A stretch of 21,250 nucleotides of DNA. Origin: Porticoccaceae bacterium (GTDB lineage Bacteria; Pseudomonadota; Gammaproteobacteria; Pseudomonadales; Porticoccaceae). The notes beneath the pieces were generated by a model that saw only the letters and a list, made by a program, of their open reading frames with translations, was not told the DNA's origin and made no database searches. Each line of letters opens with the position of its first letter. Position 1 is the first letter of the stretch. This document shows, in pieces, positions 13,404-21,250 of the stretch. The stretch covers positions 1,289 through 22,538 of the forward strand of contig DLXZ01000080.1 in assembly GCA_003448675.1 (NCBI GenBank), written 5' to 3'. Position numbers and translations under genes: made by a program.

Positions 13404-15353
13404 ATGACCGCTTCCTATTCGGACATTCCTCCCACACGGCCAGAGACGCCTCTGCTCGATACTGTGGAGAACCCGAATGCGCTCCGCAATCTGCCCGACA
13501 ACCAGCTGGAACAACTGGCGGATGAATTGCGCGCCTTCCTGCTTTACTCGGTCGGCCAGACCGGCGGCCACTTTGGCGCGGGCCTGGGTGTGGTTGAACT
13601 GACCATCGCCCTGCACTACGTGTTCAATACACCATCGGACAAACTGGTCTGGGACGTCGGTCATCAGACCTATCCCCATAAAATCCTCACCGGTCGGCGT
13701 GAACAGCTACTGACCATCCGGCAGGCCGGCGGTTTATCCGGTTTCCCCAAGCGTTCGGAAAGCGAATACGATGCCTTTGGTGTCGGCCATTCCAGCACCT
13801 CTCTGAGCGCGGCGCTGGGTATGAAAATCGCCGCAACCCTGGATGGCCGCGATGATCGTGCCATTGCCGTGATCGGCGACGGCGCCATGACCGCGGGCAT
13901 GGCTATTGAAGCACTCAACCACGTCGCCCATGTGGATGAGGATATGCTGGTGGTGCTCAATGACAACAACATGTCGATTTCCAAAAATGTTGGCGGTCTG
14001 GCCACCTATTTTTCCAAACTGTGGTCCAGTAAACCCTACAATCTGTTTCGGGAAAGCGCCAAACGCCTGCTCAAAACTTTTCCCTCAACCAGCGTTCTGG
14101 TACGAAAAACCGAGGAGTTAATGAAAGCCCTGGTGGCGCCCGGCATCATCTTTGAAGAGCTGGGCTTCACCTACATTGGCCCCATCGACGGTCACAACAT
14201 TCCCCTGCTGGTGAAAACCCTGGAAAACCTGAAGAAAGTTACCGGCCCGGTCCTGCTACACGTCGCCACCAGTAAGGGCAAGGGCTTTATTCCCGCCGAG
14301 GAAGACCCAATCGGCTATCACGCCATCAACAAAAGAGAACCCCTGGCCAAGGAAAAGCAGCCGGCCACAAACACCATCGGTAAGCCCAAGTACCAGCAGG
14401 TGTTCGGCGACTGGCTTTGCGACATGGCCGAGCAATGTCCCGACCTTGTCGCCATTACACCGGCCATGACCGAAGGCTCGGGTATGGCCCGATTTGCCGA
14501 ACAGTTTCCAGAGCGGTTTCACGATGTCGCCATTGCCGAACAGCACGCAGTGACCCTGGCCGCGGGCCTCGCCTGCGAGGGCAAGAAGCCGGTGGTGGCC
14601 ATCTACTCGACCTTTCTGCAGCGGGCCTATGATCAACTTATTCACGATGTCGCCCTGCAAAACCTGGATGTGCTGTTTGCCATCGACCGGGCGGGACTGG
14701 TTGGCGAGGACGGCGCTACCCATGCCGGCAGTTTCGATATTTCCTTTTTGCGTTGTATACCTAACCTGGTGGTTATGACGCCCTCCGACGAGGACGAAAC
14801 CCGTAAACTTCTGTACACGGGCTATCGCCACCCCGGCCCCGCCGCCGTGCGCTACCCGCGCGGCACCGGCCCAGGCGCGACCATTCAAGCAGAAATGCAG
14901 GCCCTACCACTTGGCAAAAGCGTTATCCGGCGCCAGGGGCGCGGCGTTGCCATACTCAACTTCGGCACTTTGTTACCCATCGCGCTGGCCGCCGCCGAAG
15001 GCCTGGATGCCACGGTGGTTGATATGCGCTTTGTTAAGCCTCTGGATAGGGAACAATTGCGTGAGCTGGCAAGTGACCATCAGCTCTTTGTCACCCTGGA
15101 GGAAAATGCGCTAGCCGGTGGTGCTGGCGCTGCGGTCAATGAGTTCCTAGCAGCCGAGGGAATCACCATGCCAGTGCTCAATCGCGGCCTGCCGGATCGA
15201 TTTATCGATCACAACACCCACGGCGAACAACTTCGCGAAACCGGTCTGGACGAAATGGGCCTAAACTGTGCAATTCGAGAGCGTATGCGACAACTCGATC
15301 TGGGCACACCTGAGACACAGGGCGATAACAGCCCGCACCAGGCCGCCCGGTAA
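13404..15353 (+). CDS. dxs: 1-deoxy-D-xylulose-5-phosphate synthase
   Basis: This 649-residue thiamine-diphosphate enzyme joins pyruvate and glyceraldehyde 3-phosphate to DXP, the first step of the MEP isoprenoid pathway. The N-terminal domain has [16 protein letters not shown] and [11 protein letters not shown]. The cofactor motif starts at GDGAMTAG (158-165) and ends in LNDNNMSIS. The transketolase-like middle domain has [13 protein letters not shown] with the catalytic Glu, and [15 protein letters not shown]. The C-terminal domain follows from about residue 510. The usual length is 620-650. The ATG at 13404 has a weak ribosome site; the 73-base gap after ispA contains TAGAAT (13368-13373), a possible -10 box, so dxs may also have its own promoter. 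It supplies precursors for ispA next door and converges on dinG with only 15 bases between. Confidence 0.97.
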   Translation: MTASYSDIPPTRPETPLLDTVENPNALRNLPDNQLEQLADELRAFLLYSVGQTGGHFGAGLGVVELTIALHYVFNTPSDKLVWDVGHQTYPHKILTGRREQLLTIRQAGGLSGFPKRSESEYDAFGVGHSSTSLSAALGMKIAATLDGRDDRAIAVIGDGAMTAGMAIEALNHVAHVDEDMLVVLNDNNMSISKNVGGLATYFSKLWSSKPYNLFRESAKRLLKTFPSTSVLVRKTEELMKALVAPGIIFEELGFTYIGPIDGHNIPLLVKTLENLKKVTGPVLLHVATSKGKGFIPAEEDPIGYHAINKREPLAKEKQPATNTIGKPKYQQVFGDWLCDMAEQCPDLVAITPAMTEGSGMARFAEQFPERFHDVAIAEQHAVTLAAGLACEGKKPVVAIYSTFLQRAYDQLIHDVALQNLDVLFAIDRAGLVGEDGATHAGSFDISFLRCIPNLVVMTPSDEDETRKLLYTGYRHPGPAAVRYPRGTGPGATIQAEMQALPLGKSVIRRQGRGVAILNFGTLLPIALAAAEGLDATVVDMRFVKPLDREQLRELASDHQLFVTLEENALAGGAGAAVNEFLAAEGITMPVLNRGLPDRFIDHNTHGEQLRETGLDEMGLNCAIRERMRQLDLGTPETQGDNSPHQAAR

Positions 15354-15368
15354 TACCTTAATCAACAT

Positions 15369-17561
15369 TTATTCAAGCACACGTCGGAAAGGCGGCAGGG
15401 CGTCCAGTAATTGCCGGCCATAGGTTTTAGTCAGGATTCGTCGATCGAGAATAGTGATCCGGCCAGTATCGGTATCGTTGCGTAACAAGCGACCACAGGC
15501 CTGAATCAGTCGCAAAGACGCCTGGGGCAGACTCATCTCGGCAAAGGCATTGCCACGGCGGGCTTCGATCCATTCAGCCAGGGTCGCCTGGATGGGCTCA
15601 TCCGGGACGGCAAAGGGTAACTTGGCAATCAACACATGGCGGCAATAATCCCCTGGCAGATCCATGCCTTCAGCAAAACTGGCCAGACCGAAAATAACGC
15701 TGCGATTGCCGCTGTCGATTGCTTCACGGTGCCTTCGAACGACCTCACCAACACTCAAATCACCCTGAACCAGCAGTTGCAACCCAAGGTTATCACCAAG
15801 CTCGGCAGCCACTTCATCCATCTGCCGGCGAGATGAAAATAACACCAGACCGCCCCAGACTCCTTTCTCTCTGTCGCACCCTTGGGGTACTTGCTCAAGC
15901 AAAGCGGGTAATTCCCGGATAATGGCTTCAGTATGCATTCCCGGCTGGCCACCGTCGGCGCCCAGCTCTGGAACCACCAATTCACCGGCATTAGCGTAAT
16001 CAAAGCCGGTGGTGATAGCCTGACAGTCCACCTGATACATATCGACCTCGCTCGAACCGGCCGATCCCGAGCCGGCGGGGCTGACTTCATGCAAACCAAG
16101 GTCGCGACAAAAATTGCCGAAACTGCCCAACGAACGCAAGGTAGCGGAGGTTAGCACCACGCCAAAGGCCTGGCGCCAGAGCAGGTTGCGGAGCCGGTCC
16201 GCGGCAATAATGGGCGATACCGAAACGCGAATATCTCCGCCTTCTTCCAAAGTCAGCCACTTTGCCGAAGGCGCACCGGCCTGCTCGCCACCAATGAGAT
16301 CCGTCCAGCAATCAGCCACGCCTTCAGCCCGGCGTAGCCACTGGCCAAGCTGCTGAAAGTATTGCTCAATATCGACATCCGGCACCGGACAAAAATTATC
16401 TCCAAGAGCCCTGTCCAGAAGCTTATGCAACTGCCCAAAGCGGTTTTGCAGCGCGGTAAAAACCGCTGACAACTGTCCACACACCGGCAGCAGGGCTTCA
16501 GGTAAGAGACCATTGGTAAACCGGTACTGATCCGGTTTGTCATTTGCCGCATTCAGCAACAGAGCTTCGAAAGCCGGATAACTCTGTTGCACCGGCAAGC
16601 GGGCCAGCTTACAAGCATCCTGACATTGCTCAATGGTCTCTTCCAGGCCATCGATGCCAGCCAACGCCTCGGCCATTTGCGGCAGTACCGCCGCTATCTG
16701 ATCCAGCCACTGGCCGGTGGCCTTGAGCCGGGCAAAGCTGGCCGCGTGGTTCAGTGTGGTATCGCCGAGTTTGTGGGCTTCGTCAAAGACATAGATACAC
16801 TCGTCGGGCGCGGGCAAAATAACGCCGCCACCCAGGTGCAAGTCGGACATCACCAGATCGTGATTGGCGACAATACAATCGGCCTCGTCAACGGCGGCGC
16901 GTGCCTGGAAGAAGCAGCAATCGGCAAAATGGCGGCAGCGATAACCCAGACATTGCCCCCGGTCCACGGTTAACGCCTGCCAGGTAATATCTTCGATTTT
17001 ACCGGGCCAGTGATCCCGGTCGCCGTCCCACTCCCCAGCCGCCAGGGCGGTGGCAAGGGTATTGAGCGTGGCGACATTGTCGGCATTTGCCCGCAGCGGC
17101 AACTCGTCTTCGTAAAGATGCAAACCCGCCTGCTGAGCCACCATGGCATCCTGACTTTGCTGAAGCCGCAGTGGACAGAGATAACGCCCACGCCCCTTGG
17201 CCAGCACGCACTGATAATCCCAGCCTGTGGCCGCCAGCACATCCGGAATATCCCGCTCGGCCAACTGGCCCTGGAGAGCCACTGTGCCAGTGCTGACTAC
17301 GACCTTCTTGCCCAAGGCCCTGGCGACAGGGAGTACCGAGAGCAGGTAGGCGACGGTCTTGCCGGTTCCCGTTCCCGCCTCTACCGCAAGCACACGACTC
17401 AGGGCGGGTTCAGCATCGGGATTTTCTTTATCGAGGGCGCCCAGAAAAGAAGCGATACGGCCAATCATCTGACGTTGCCCGGGCCGACCCTGGAAATCCT
17501 TGTTTTCGAGAAAGGCGCGGTAGGCCTGCTGGATATCAGCCTTGAGCTCCTCACTGAGCAC
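15369..17561 (-). CDS. dinG: ATP-dependent DNA helicase DinG (XPD-like, iron-sulfur)
   Basis: This 730-residue protein is a 5'-to-3' superfamily 2 helicase that acts on R-loops, D-loops and G-quadruplex DNA and helps forks pass transcription. It has Walker A EAGTGTGKT (61-69), the DEAH box D260-EAH in YVFDEAHKLGD, and four iron-sulfur cluster cysteines between them (GRGRYLC; GQCLGYRC; FADCC). C-terminal helicase motifs include LTSATLRSLGSF, LVLFSSRRQM, GLASFAEGMDLPGD and QACGRLLRN. The whole C-terminus (ILTKTYGRQLLDALPPF) follows E. coli DinG closely, so DinG is preferred over the shorter YoaA. It starts at GTG (17561-17559), 5 bases after the acyltransferase stop, with GGGGAA as ribosome site inside the upstream gene: the two are coupled. 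Confidence 0.94.
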   Translation of the reverse strand: MLSEELKADIQQAYRAFLENKDFQGRPGQRQMIGRIASFLGALDKENPDAEPALSRVLAVEAGTGTGKTVAYLLSVLPVARALGKKVVVSTGTVALQGQLAERDIPDVLAATGWDYQCVLAKGRGRYLCPLRLQQSQDAMVAQQAGLHLYEDELPLRANADNVATLNTLATALAAGEWDGDRDHWPGKIEDITWQALTVDRGQCLGYRCRHFADCCFFQARAAVDEADCIVANHDLVMSDLHLGGGVILPAPDECIYVFDEAHKLGDTTLNHAASFARLKATGQWLDQIAAVLPQMAEALAGIDGLEETIEQCQDACKLARLPVQQSYPAFEALLLNAANDKPDQYRFTNGLLPEALLPVCGQLSAVFTALQNRFGQLHKLLDRALGDNFCPVPDVDIEQYFQQLGQWLRRAEGVADCWTDLIGGEQAGAPSAKWLTLEEGGDIRVSVSPIIAADRLRNLLWRQAFGVVLTSATLRSLGSFGNFCRDLGLHEVSPAGSGSAGSSEVDMYQVDCQAITTGFDYANAGELVVPELGADGGQPGMHTEAIIRELPALLEQVPQGCDREKGVWGGLVLFSSRRQMDEVAAELGDNLGLQLLVQGDLSVGEVVRRHREAIDSGNRSVIFGLASFAEGMDLPGDYCRHVLIAKLPFAVPDEPIQATLAEWIEARRGNAFAEMSLPQASLRLIQACGRLLRNDTDTGRITILDRRILTKTYGRQLLDALPPFRRVLE

Positions 17562-17566
17562 GGGTT

Positions 17567-18733
17567 CTATTCCCCAAGGGCCAGCCGACGACGCACTGGA
17601 GCTGCATAGGCCTCCAGCATGATCTTCTGCTGAGACTCCGACAAGGGAGAAAGCCGCGCGCGCAAGCTCCGCTGTTTGGCCGCCCAGTCAATTTCGCCCA
17701 GTGATTTCTTATAAATATCCAGCTCAGCGGCAGCTCCAAATAGCTGTTCATAGGCGAGCAGATGACTGGCCTGTAAGCGGTAGTTCAGCAGAATCTGCCT
17801 GTCAATGTGATCGGCGGCCTGACCGGCGTCGGCAAAGGGTCCGACGAGACGCTCCCCGAAGGCCACCACGATATGGCCTTTATCGCCAACAATGCCCCGG
17901 TAGATACTACTAATATCCTCATGTTTATCCTTGACGTAAGTACCCTCGGTTTGCAGCGCGTGTAGCTCGTGTGCCTTCAGGGCATCACAGGGGTCCCATT
18001 CGTAGGAAATGGATACCGGCACCAGGGGCATACGGGCAAGGGCATCACCAAAACTTTCCTGTTTTGGTTTGTTGAGCACCAGCATCTTCAACAATGCGGT
18101 TTCGGTGGTATCTACACCGTCTTTGGCCCGCCCCTCCCGCTGGGCGATCCAGATGGACTGCCGATCCTCGAACAACGAGTACTGAATATATGCCGACAGC
18201 TGTTGCAAGGCAGCGAGTTTCTCGCGGCGTGCGGTAGCCGAGCGTTTGACGATAAAACTCTTGTTTAAGCGCATCAGATCGGAAACAAAAGGTTTGCTCA
18301 ATAGATTGTCACCGATGGCGATACGCACGGTATCCAGGCCCTGCTCATACAGCGACAGGTTAACCATGGCCGGATCCATGGCGATGTCCCGGTGATTACT
18401 GAAAAACAGATAGGCCTGCCCCGCTTCCAGCGCTTCAGCTCCAGTTACCTCTAGACTATCGGCCGATCGAGCAAGCAGAGCGTAAAGTTGAGTGGCGATC
18501 AGTTCCTGCAATTGTCTAACGTCTGTCACCCCGCCCAGTTCACTATGCAAGACCCTGGCGATAAGTGGCCGTACCAGCCATGGAAACACCCGAGCAAGGC
18601 GGGGAAATTTCATGTTGGCAATAGTGTCGAGAAACTCCCTGTCCACCAACACCTGTTTGATGACCCCCGCTACTTCTTCATCCCGATAGGGGCGGATATC
18701 CTCAAAATCGAAATCTGTATTACCTTCAGGCAT
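17567..18733 (-). CDS. PlsC-like 1-acylglycerol-3-phosphate acyltransferase family protein
   Basis: This 388-residue protein has the lysophospholipid acyltransferase core. The motif I region reads SNHRDIAMD with H114 and D120, and a later motif reads QREGRAKDG with E200-G-R202. FIVKRS (160-165) matches the family's second block. In PlsC proteins the first motif is H-x4-D; here six positions separate His114 from Asp120 (H-x5-D), although D116 lies close by. I believe a related long gammaproteobacterial family shares NHRDI. The N-terminal 100 and C-terminal 120 residues lie outside the core and were not recognised; the protein has no obvious membrane helix. It probably transfers an acyl chain to a lysolipid, but the substrate is unknown. 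It lies 61 bases after pyrB and 5 bases before dinG on the same strand. Confidence 0.8.
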   Translation of the reverse strand: MPEGNTDFDFEDIRPYRDEEVAGVIKQVLVDREFLDTIANMKFPRLARVFPWLVRPLIARVLHSELGGVTDVRQLQELIATQLYALLARSADSLEVTGAEALEAGQAYLFFSNHRDIAMDPAMVNLSLYEQGLDTVRIAIGDNLLSKPFVSDLMRLNKSFIVKRSATARREKLAALQQLSAYIQYSLFEDRQSIWIAQREGRAKDGVDTTETALLKMLVLNKPKQESFGDALARMPLVPVSISYEWDPCDALKAHELHALQTEGTYVKDKHEDISSIYRGIVGDKGHIVVAFGERLVGPFADAGQAADHIDRQILLNYRLQASHLLAYEQLFGAAAELDIYKKSLGEIDWAAKQRSLRARLSPLSESQQKIMLEAYAAPVRRRLALGE

Positions 18734-18794
18734 TGCGGATTACTCTATTGCGACCCTTGCCCTCGACCCGAGGCCGTCGGCAAACGTCATATTG

Positions 18795-19898
18795 CTACCG
18801 GACGTCGTCGGGTTGCCCGGTGCTGGCGACCGGTTTTTGGCGGGGGTTACGCCAGCGAATATCCTGTTCGTACTTGTCAACCAGGTGAGCCACATCAAGA
18901 ATCAGCGCAAAGAGCGCCATGCGCACTAACAGGCCGTTGTCAGTCTGGCGAAAAATCGCCAGATTGGGATTGCTATCCAAGTCCGGATCAAGCTCATTGG
19001 CTTCCAGTCGGGAATCCCTGGGTAACGGATGCATGATGACCGTATTAGGATCACAGTGGCGGGTATAAATAGCCTGGTTCAGGCGAAACCGGCCCCGGTA
19101 TAAGTCCGCCTGGGCGCGATCGTCAAAGCGTTCCTCCTGGATCCGTGTCGAATAGACAATATCAACCTCGCCAATGCTCGCTTCCAGGTTGTCTGTCACC
19201 GTGACCCAATGACCGGCGTCACGCATGGTTTCCACCAGGGCTCCAGGCATGGCGAGCTCACCTGGGGAAACCAGCACCACGCGGATATTGCTAAACAGCG
19301 ACAACAGCTTGCAAAGAGAATGTACCGTACGCCCGAATTTGAGGTCACCCACCATGGCGATTCTCAGCCCGTCCACGGTTCTCCCACGACCCTGTAATTC
19401 CTTTTCAATGGTATATAAATCCAGCAGCGCCTGGCTGGGATGTTCGTTACTGCCATCGCCGCCGTTGATCACCGGCACCCGGCTGGCCGAGGCAAACCGA
19501 GCCACCGATCCTGCCTCGGGATGGCGCATACAGATAACATCACTGAAACCGGATAGTACCCGCGCGGTATCCTCCAGCGACTCGCCCTTGACCAGCGACG
19601 AGCTGTCCATACCCACGGACTCCCTCACCTCTCCTCCGAGGAGGTTAAACGCCGCGCCAAAACTGATCCGTGTGCGAGTACTGGCCTCGAAAAACATATT
19701 GCCGAGAATCGCGCCTTCCAGAACCCGGGTAAGCCGGGTGCGCTGGGCGTAGGGCTCCATACGATCAGCTGTACGGAAAACCCGCTCAATGTCTTCGCGC
19801 TGAAATTGCTCGATGGAAAGAATGTGTGCGCCGGGAAAGTCCACTCGATACCCTGAATCAAGAACGCTGGCGATTTTATCGGGTTTACGGTTCGGCAA
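18795..19898 (-). CDS. pyrB: Aspartate carbamoyltransferase catalytic chain
   Basis: The enzyme makes N-carbamoyl-L-aspartate from carbamoyl phosphate and aspartate in pyrimidine synthesis. The carbamoyl-phosphate loop is S73-T-R-T-R77 in FFEASTRTRISF. VKGESLEDT carries the mobile-loop Lys, NEHPSQALLDLYT and GDLKFGRTVHSL follow, and MHPLPRDSRLEANELD closes the aspartate domain. At up to 367 residues it is longer than E. coli PyrB (311), with extra sequence at both ends. The longest frame begins at TTG (19898-19896) with no clear ribosome site. GTG at 19844-19842 has AGGG about 7 bases upstream and would give 349 residues, so the start is uncertain. Neither pyrI nor a pyrC-like partner is adjacent. 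It follows sbcB by 38 bases on the same strand. Confidence 0.94.
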   Translation of the reverse strand: MPNRKPDKIASVLDSGYRVDFPGAHILSIEQFQREDIERVFRTADRMEPYAQRTRLTRVLEGAILGNMFFEASTRTRISFGAAFNLLGGEVRESVGMDSSSLVKGESLEDTARVLSGFSDVICMRHPEAGSVARFASASRVPVINGGDGSNEHPSQALLDLYTIEKELQGRGRTVDGLRIAMVGDLKFGRTVHSLCKLLSLFSNIRVVLVSPGELAMPGALVETMRDAGHWVTVTDNLEASIGEVDIVYSTRIQEERFDDRAQADLYRGRFRLNQAIYTRHCDPNTVIMHPLPRDSRLEANELDPDLDSNPNLAIFRQTDNGLLVRMALFALILDVAHLVDKYEQDIRWRNPRQKPVASTGQPDDVR

Positions 19899-19922
19899 CC
19901 AGCAGGGTTAACACCAGAACAC

Positions 19923-19937
19923 AGCGCCTCCGGCGCT
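19923..19937. other. GC-rich hairpin between sbcB and pyrB
   Basis: AGCGCC, loop TCC, GGCGCT: a perfect 6-bp stem with a 3-base loop, overlapping the last base of the sbcB stop codon. On the minus strand it is followed by GTGTTCTG, without a U-run, so it is not a convincing terminator; it could be an attenuator or mRNA-stability element ahead of pyrB. Confidence 0.45.
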
Positions 19938-21250
19938 TAAAGCTGCCCGGCTACCACACCACCCCAGGCCCGCAATTCGCCCAGCAGCGCGCGCTTGCTT
20001 TCATCCAGGTCGGGATCAGCTTCCAGGGTGTCTAGTTCTTGCTGATAGGCGCCCAAGGTGAGCAGGCCTTTATCGCCGCCTTCACCGTGCAACCAGCCAT
20101 GGCGCAGTGCATGCCAGCGGTCCCGCTCCGCCTGGCTCAAGGTATGTTCGGCATATCGGGCCCGGTAGCGAAACAACAGTTCACTGTAGCGGGAGTCCCG
20201 AAAATTGAATTCAAGGCCTGTCAGTTTTTCTGGCGGCATCGCCCGCACCTGAGCCAGAAGAGCGCGGTCTTGGTCGGGTATAAAACCCTGATAAAGTGCT
20301 GCCTCCACATCCGGTGCTTCTGAATAATCGGCTTCGGCAAACACCCTGCTCACCTTTTCAGCCAGATCCTGAGCCTGCAAATAACGCCAGTTAGCTTCAC
20401 AGCGCGTCAGATCGATACCCAGGTTTTTTGCCCGCGCCTCATCAAGCAGACGCGGGGTGGCCACGATGGGACAACGATTAATGTGCACGCCCTTCAACGC
20501 TACACGTTCCGTACCGGCCGGCAAATCAACAGTACGGGTAAACAAACGTTCACGCAGCGTGTCACTATCCAGATCCACCAGCTGACGGGGCTCCGCCATC
20601 AGGTTAAAAGCAATAATGGCATTGGCATTGGCAGGATGGCGGCATAACGGCATCATCAGCGCCAGATAGCCATTATCCCTGGGCAGGCGGGACGATACGT
20701 GCAGAAAAGGTTGGCGCCGTTCCAGATCAATCAACGGGCTCACCTGAGCCTTGGTGCGATGGCCGTAAACGTAATCGTAAAGCCTGGGTTGTCGCGACTT
20801 CACCAACCTGGCTATGGCAATGGTGGCGCGCACATCGGCCAACGCATCATGGGCATCGCCATGTTCAATGTCATTAGCGGCTGTCAGGTCCTCTAACCGG
20901 AAACTGGGAGCGCCGTCCTGGTGATCCGGCCAGTTGATACCCTCTGGGCGCAGGGCCCTGGCCAGACGCAACATATCAATAATGTCCCAGCGGGAATTGC
21001 CATGCTGCCACTCGCGAGCATAAGGGTCATAGAAGTTGCGGTAGAGGCAAAACCGCGTCACCTCATCGTCAAAGCGGATCGTGTTATAGCCAACGCCGCA
21101 GGTTCCCGGTCGGGACAATTCTCGATGAACCGCCTCAATAAACTGCCATTCGGGCATGCCGGATTGCATCAACACCTGTGGACTAAGGCCGGTTACCAGG
21201 CAGGCAGCAGGATGAGGCAGACGATCAAGGGGCGGCTGACAATAGAGCAT
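19937..21250 (-). CDS. sbcB: Exonuclease I, N-terminus missing at window edge
   Basis: The 437 visible residues match exodeoxyribonuclease I, the 3'-to-5' single-strand DNA exonuclease used in mismatch repair and recombination. Seen in order are VGYNTIRFDDEVTRFCLYRNFYDPY, the exonuclease core with SRWDIIDMLR, GINWP and PSFRLEDLTAANDIEHGDAHDALADV (the H-x4-D of a DnaQ-like fold). After these come the SH3-like segment HVSSRLPRDN and the C-terminal helical region (LDSDTLRERLFTRTVDL; VHINRCPIV; LYQGF). By comparison with the E. coli protein (475 residues), about 50 residues with the first catalytic acids (D-Y-E-T) lie beyond base 21250. The Met at the very edge is therefore internal, not the start. 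The gene is intact within the window and leads into pyrB. Confidence 0.96.
   Translation of the reverse strand: MLYCQPPLDRLPHPAACLVTGLSPQVLMQSGMPEWQFIEAVHRELSRPGTCGVGYNTIRFDDEVTRFCLYRNFYDPYAREWQHGNSRWDIIDMLRLARALRPEGINWPDHQDGAPSFRLEDLTAANDIEHGDAHDALADVRATIAIARLVKSRQPRLYDYVYGHRTKAQVSPLIDLERRQPFLHVSSRLPRDNGYLALMMPLCRHPANANAIIAFNLMAEPRQLVDLDSDTLRERLFTRTVDLPAGTERVALKGVHINRCPIVATPRLLDEARAKNLGIDLTRCEANWRYLQAQDLAEKVSRVFAEADYSEAPDVEAALYQGFIPDQDRALLAQVRAMPPEKLTGLEFNFRDSRYSELLFRYRARYAEHTLSQAERDRWHALRHGWLHGEGGDKGLLTLGAYQQELDTLEADPDLDESKRALLGELRAWGGVVAGQL

Noticed and set aside
18743-18763. CCTCG-ACC-CGAGG hairpin after pyrB as a terminator
   Set aside because: Only a 5-bp stem and no T-run on either strand; the genes on both sides are probably co-transcribed.
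21248-21250. Met at the window edge as the start of sbcB
   Set aside because: It aligns with an internal residue of Exonuclease I; about 50 N-terminal residues, including catalytic acids, are still missing.

Overview
The window reads as chromosomal DNA of a gammaproteobacterium, probably a marine lineage near Cellvibrionales/Spongiibacteraceae. That placement is inferred from the protein types (E. coli-like Exonuclease I and DinG, the xseB-ispA-dxs order, a Csr/Rsm-type RNA), not from a database search. The bases are of moderate GC, genes are densely packed, and no insertion sequence, tRNA, rRNA or CRISPR array was seen.

Left part (1-3574): a small oxidative-catabolism-like cluster. It holds a truncated luciferase-like flavin monooxygenase (LLM class), a divergent NAD-type short-chain dehydrogenase, and a convergent two-gene unit of an alpha/beta-hydrolase-fold protein and a second LLM monooxygenase. 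The hydrolase-fold protein has Gly where the nucleophile should be. A bidirectional terminator separates the convergent units. A 755-base non-coding stretch with several palindromes follows (3575-4329).

Middle part (4330-11416): an RND efflux pair (lipoprotein adaptor plus 1033-residue pump), a sodium-dependent NSS-family transporter, then on the minus strand a divergent SDR lacking the usual Tyr/Lys pair and an HNH endonuclease-domain protein.

The main find lies at about 11684-12121. The minus strand of the HNH-xseB intergenic region looks like a gene for a CsrB/RsmZ-type small RNA. It would be about 360 nt long and carry 15 GGA trinucleotides, against 3 on the opposite strand. Several GGA motifs sit in hairpin loops, and the RNA ends in a perfect 12-bp terminator stem with a U-run. 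It is preceded by an 18-bp imperfect palindrome close to the GacA/UvrY upstream activating sequence. Such RNAs sequester CsrA/RsmA and are switched on by the GacS/GacA two-component system.

Right part (12195-21250): xseB-ispA-dxs (exonuclease VII small subunit, farnesyl diphosphate synthase, DXP synthase) on the plus strand. Converging on it are the minus-strand genes sbcB (cut by the window end), pyrB, a PlsC-like acyltransferase and dinG, a run of housekeeping, nucleotide and DNA-repair functions.
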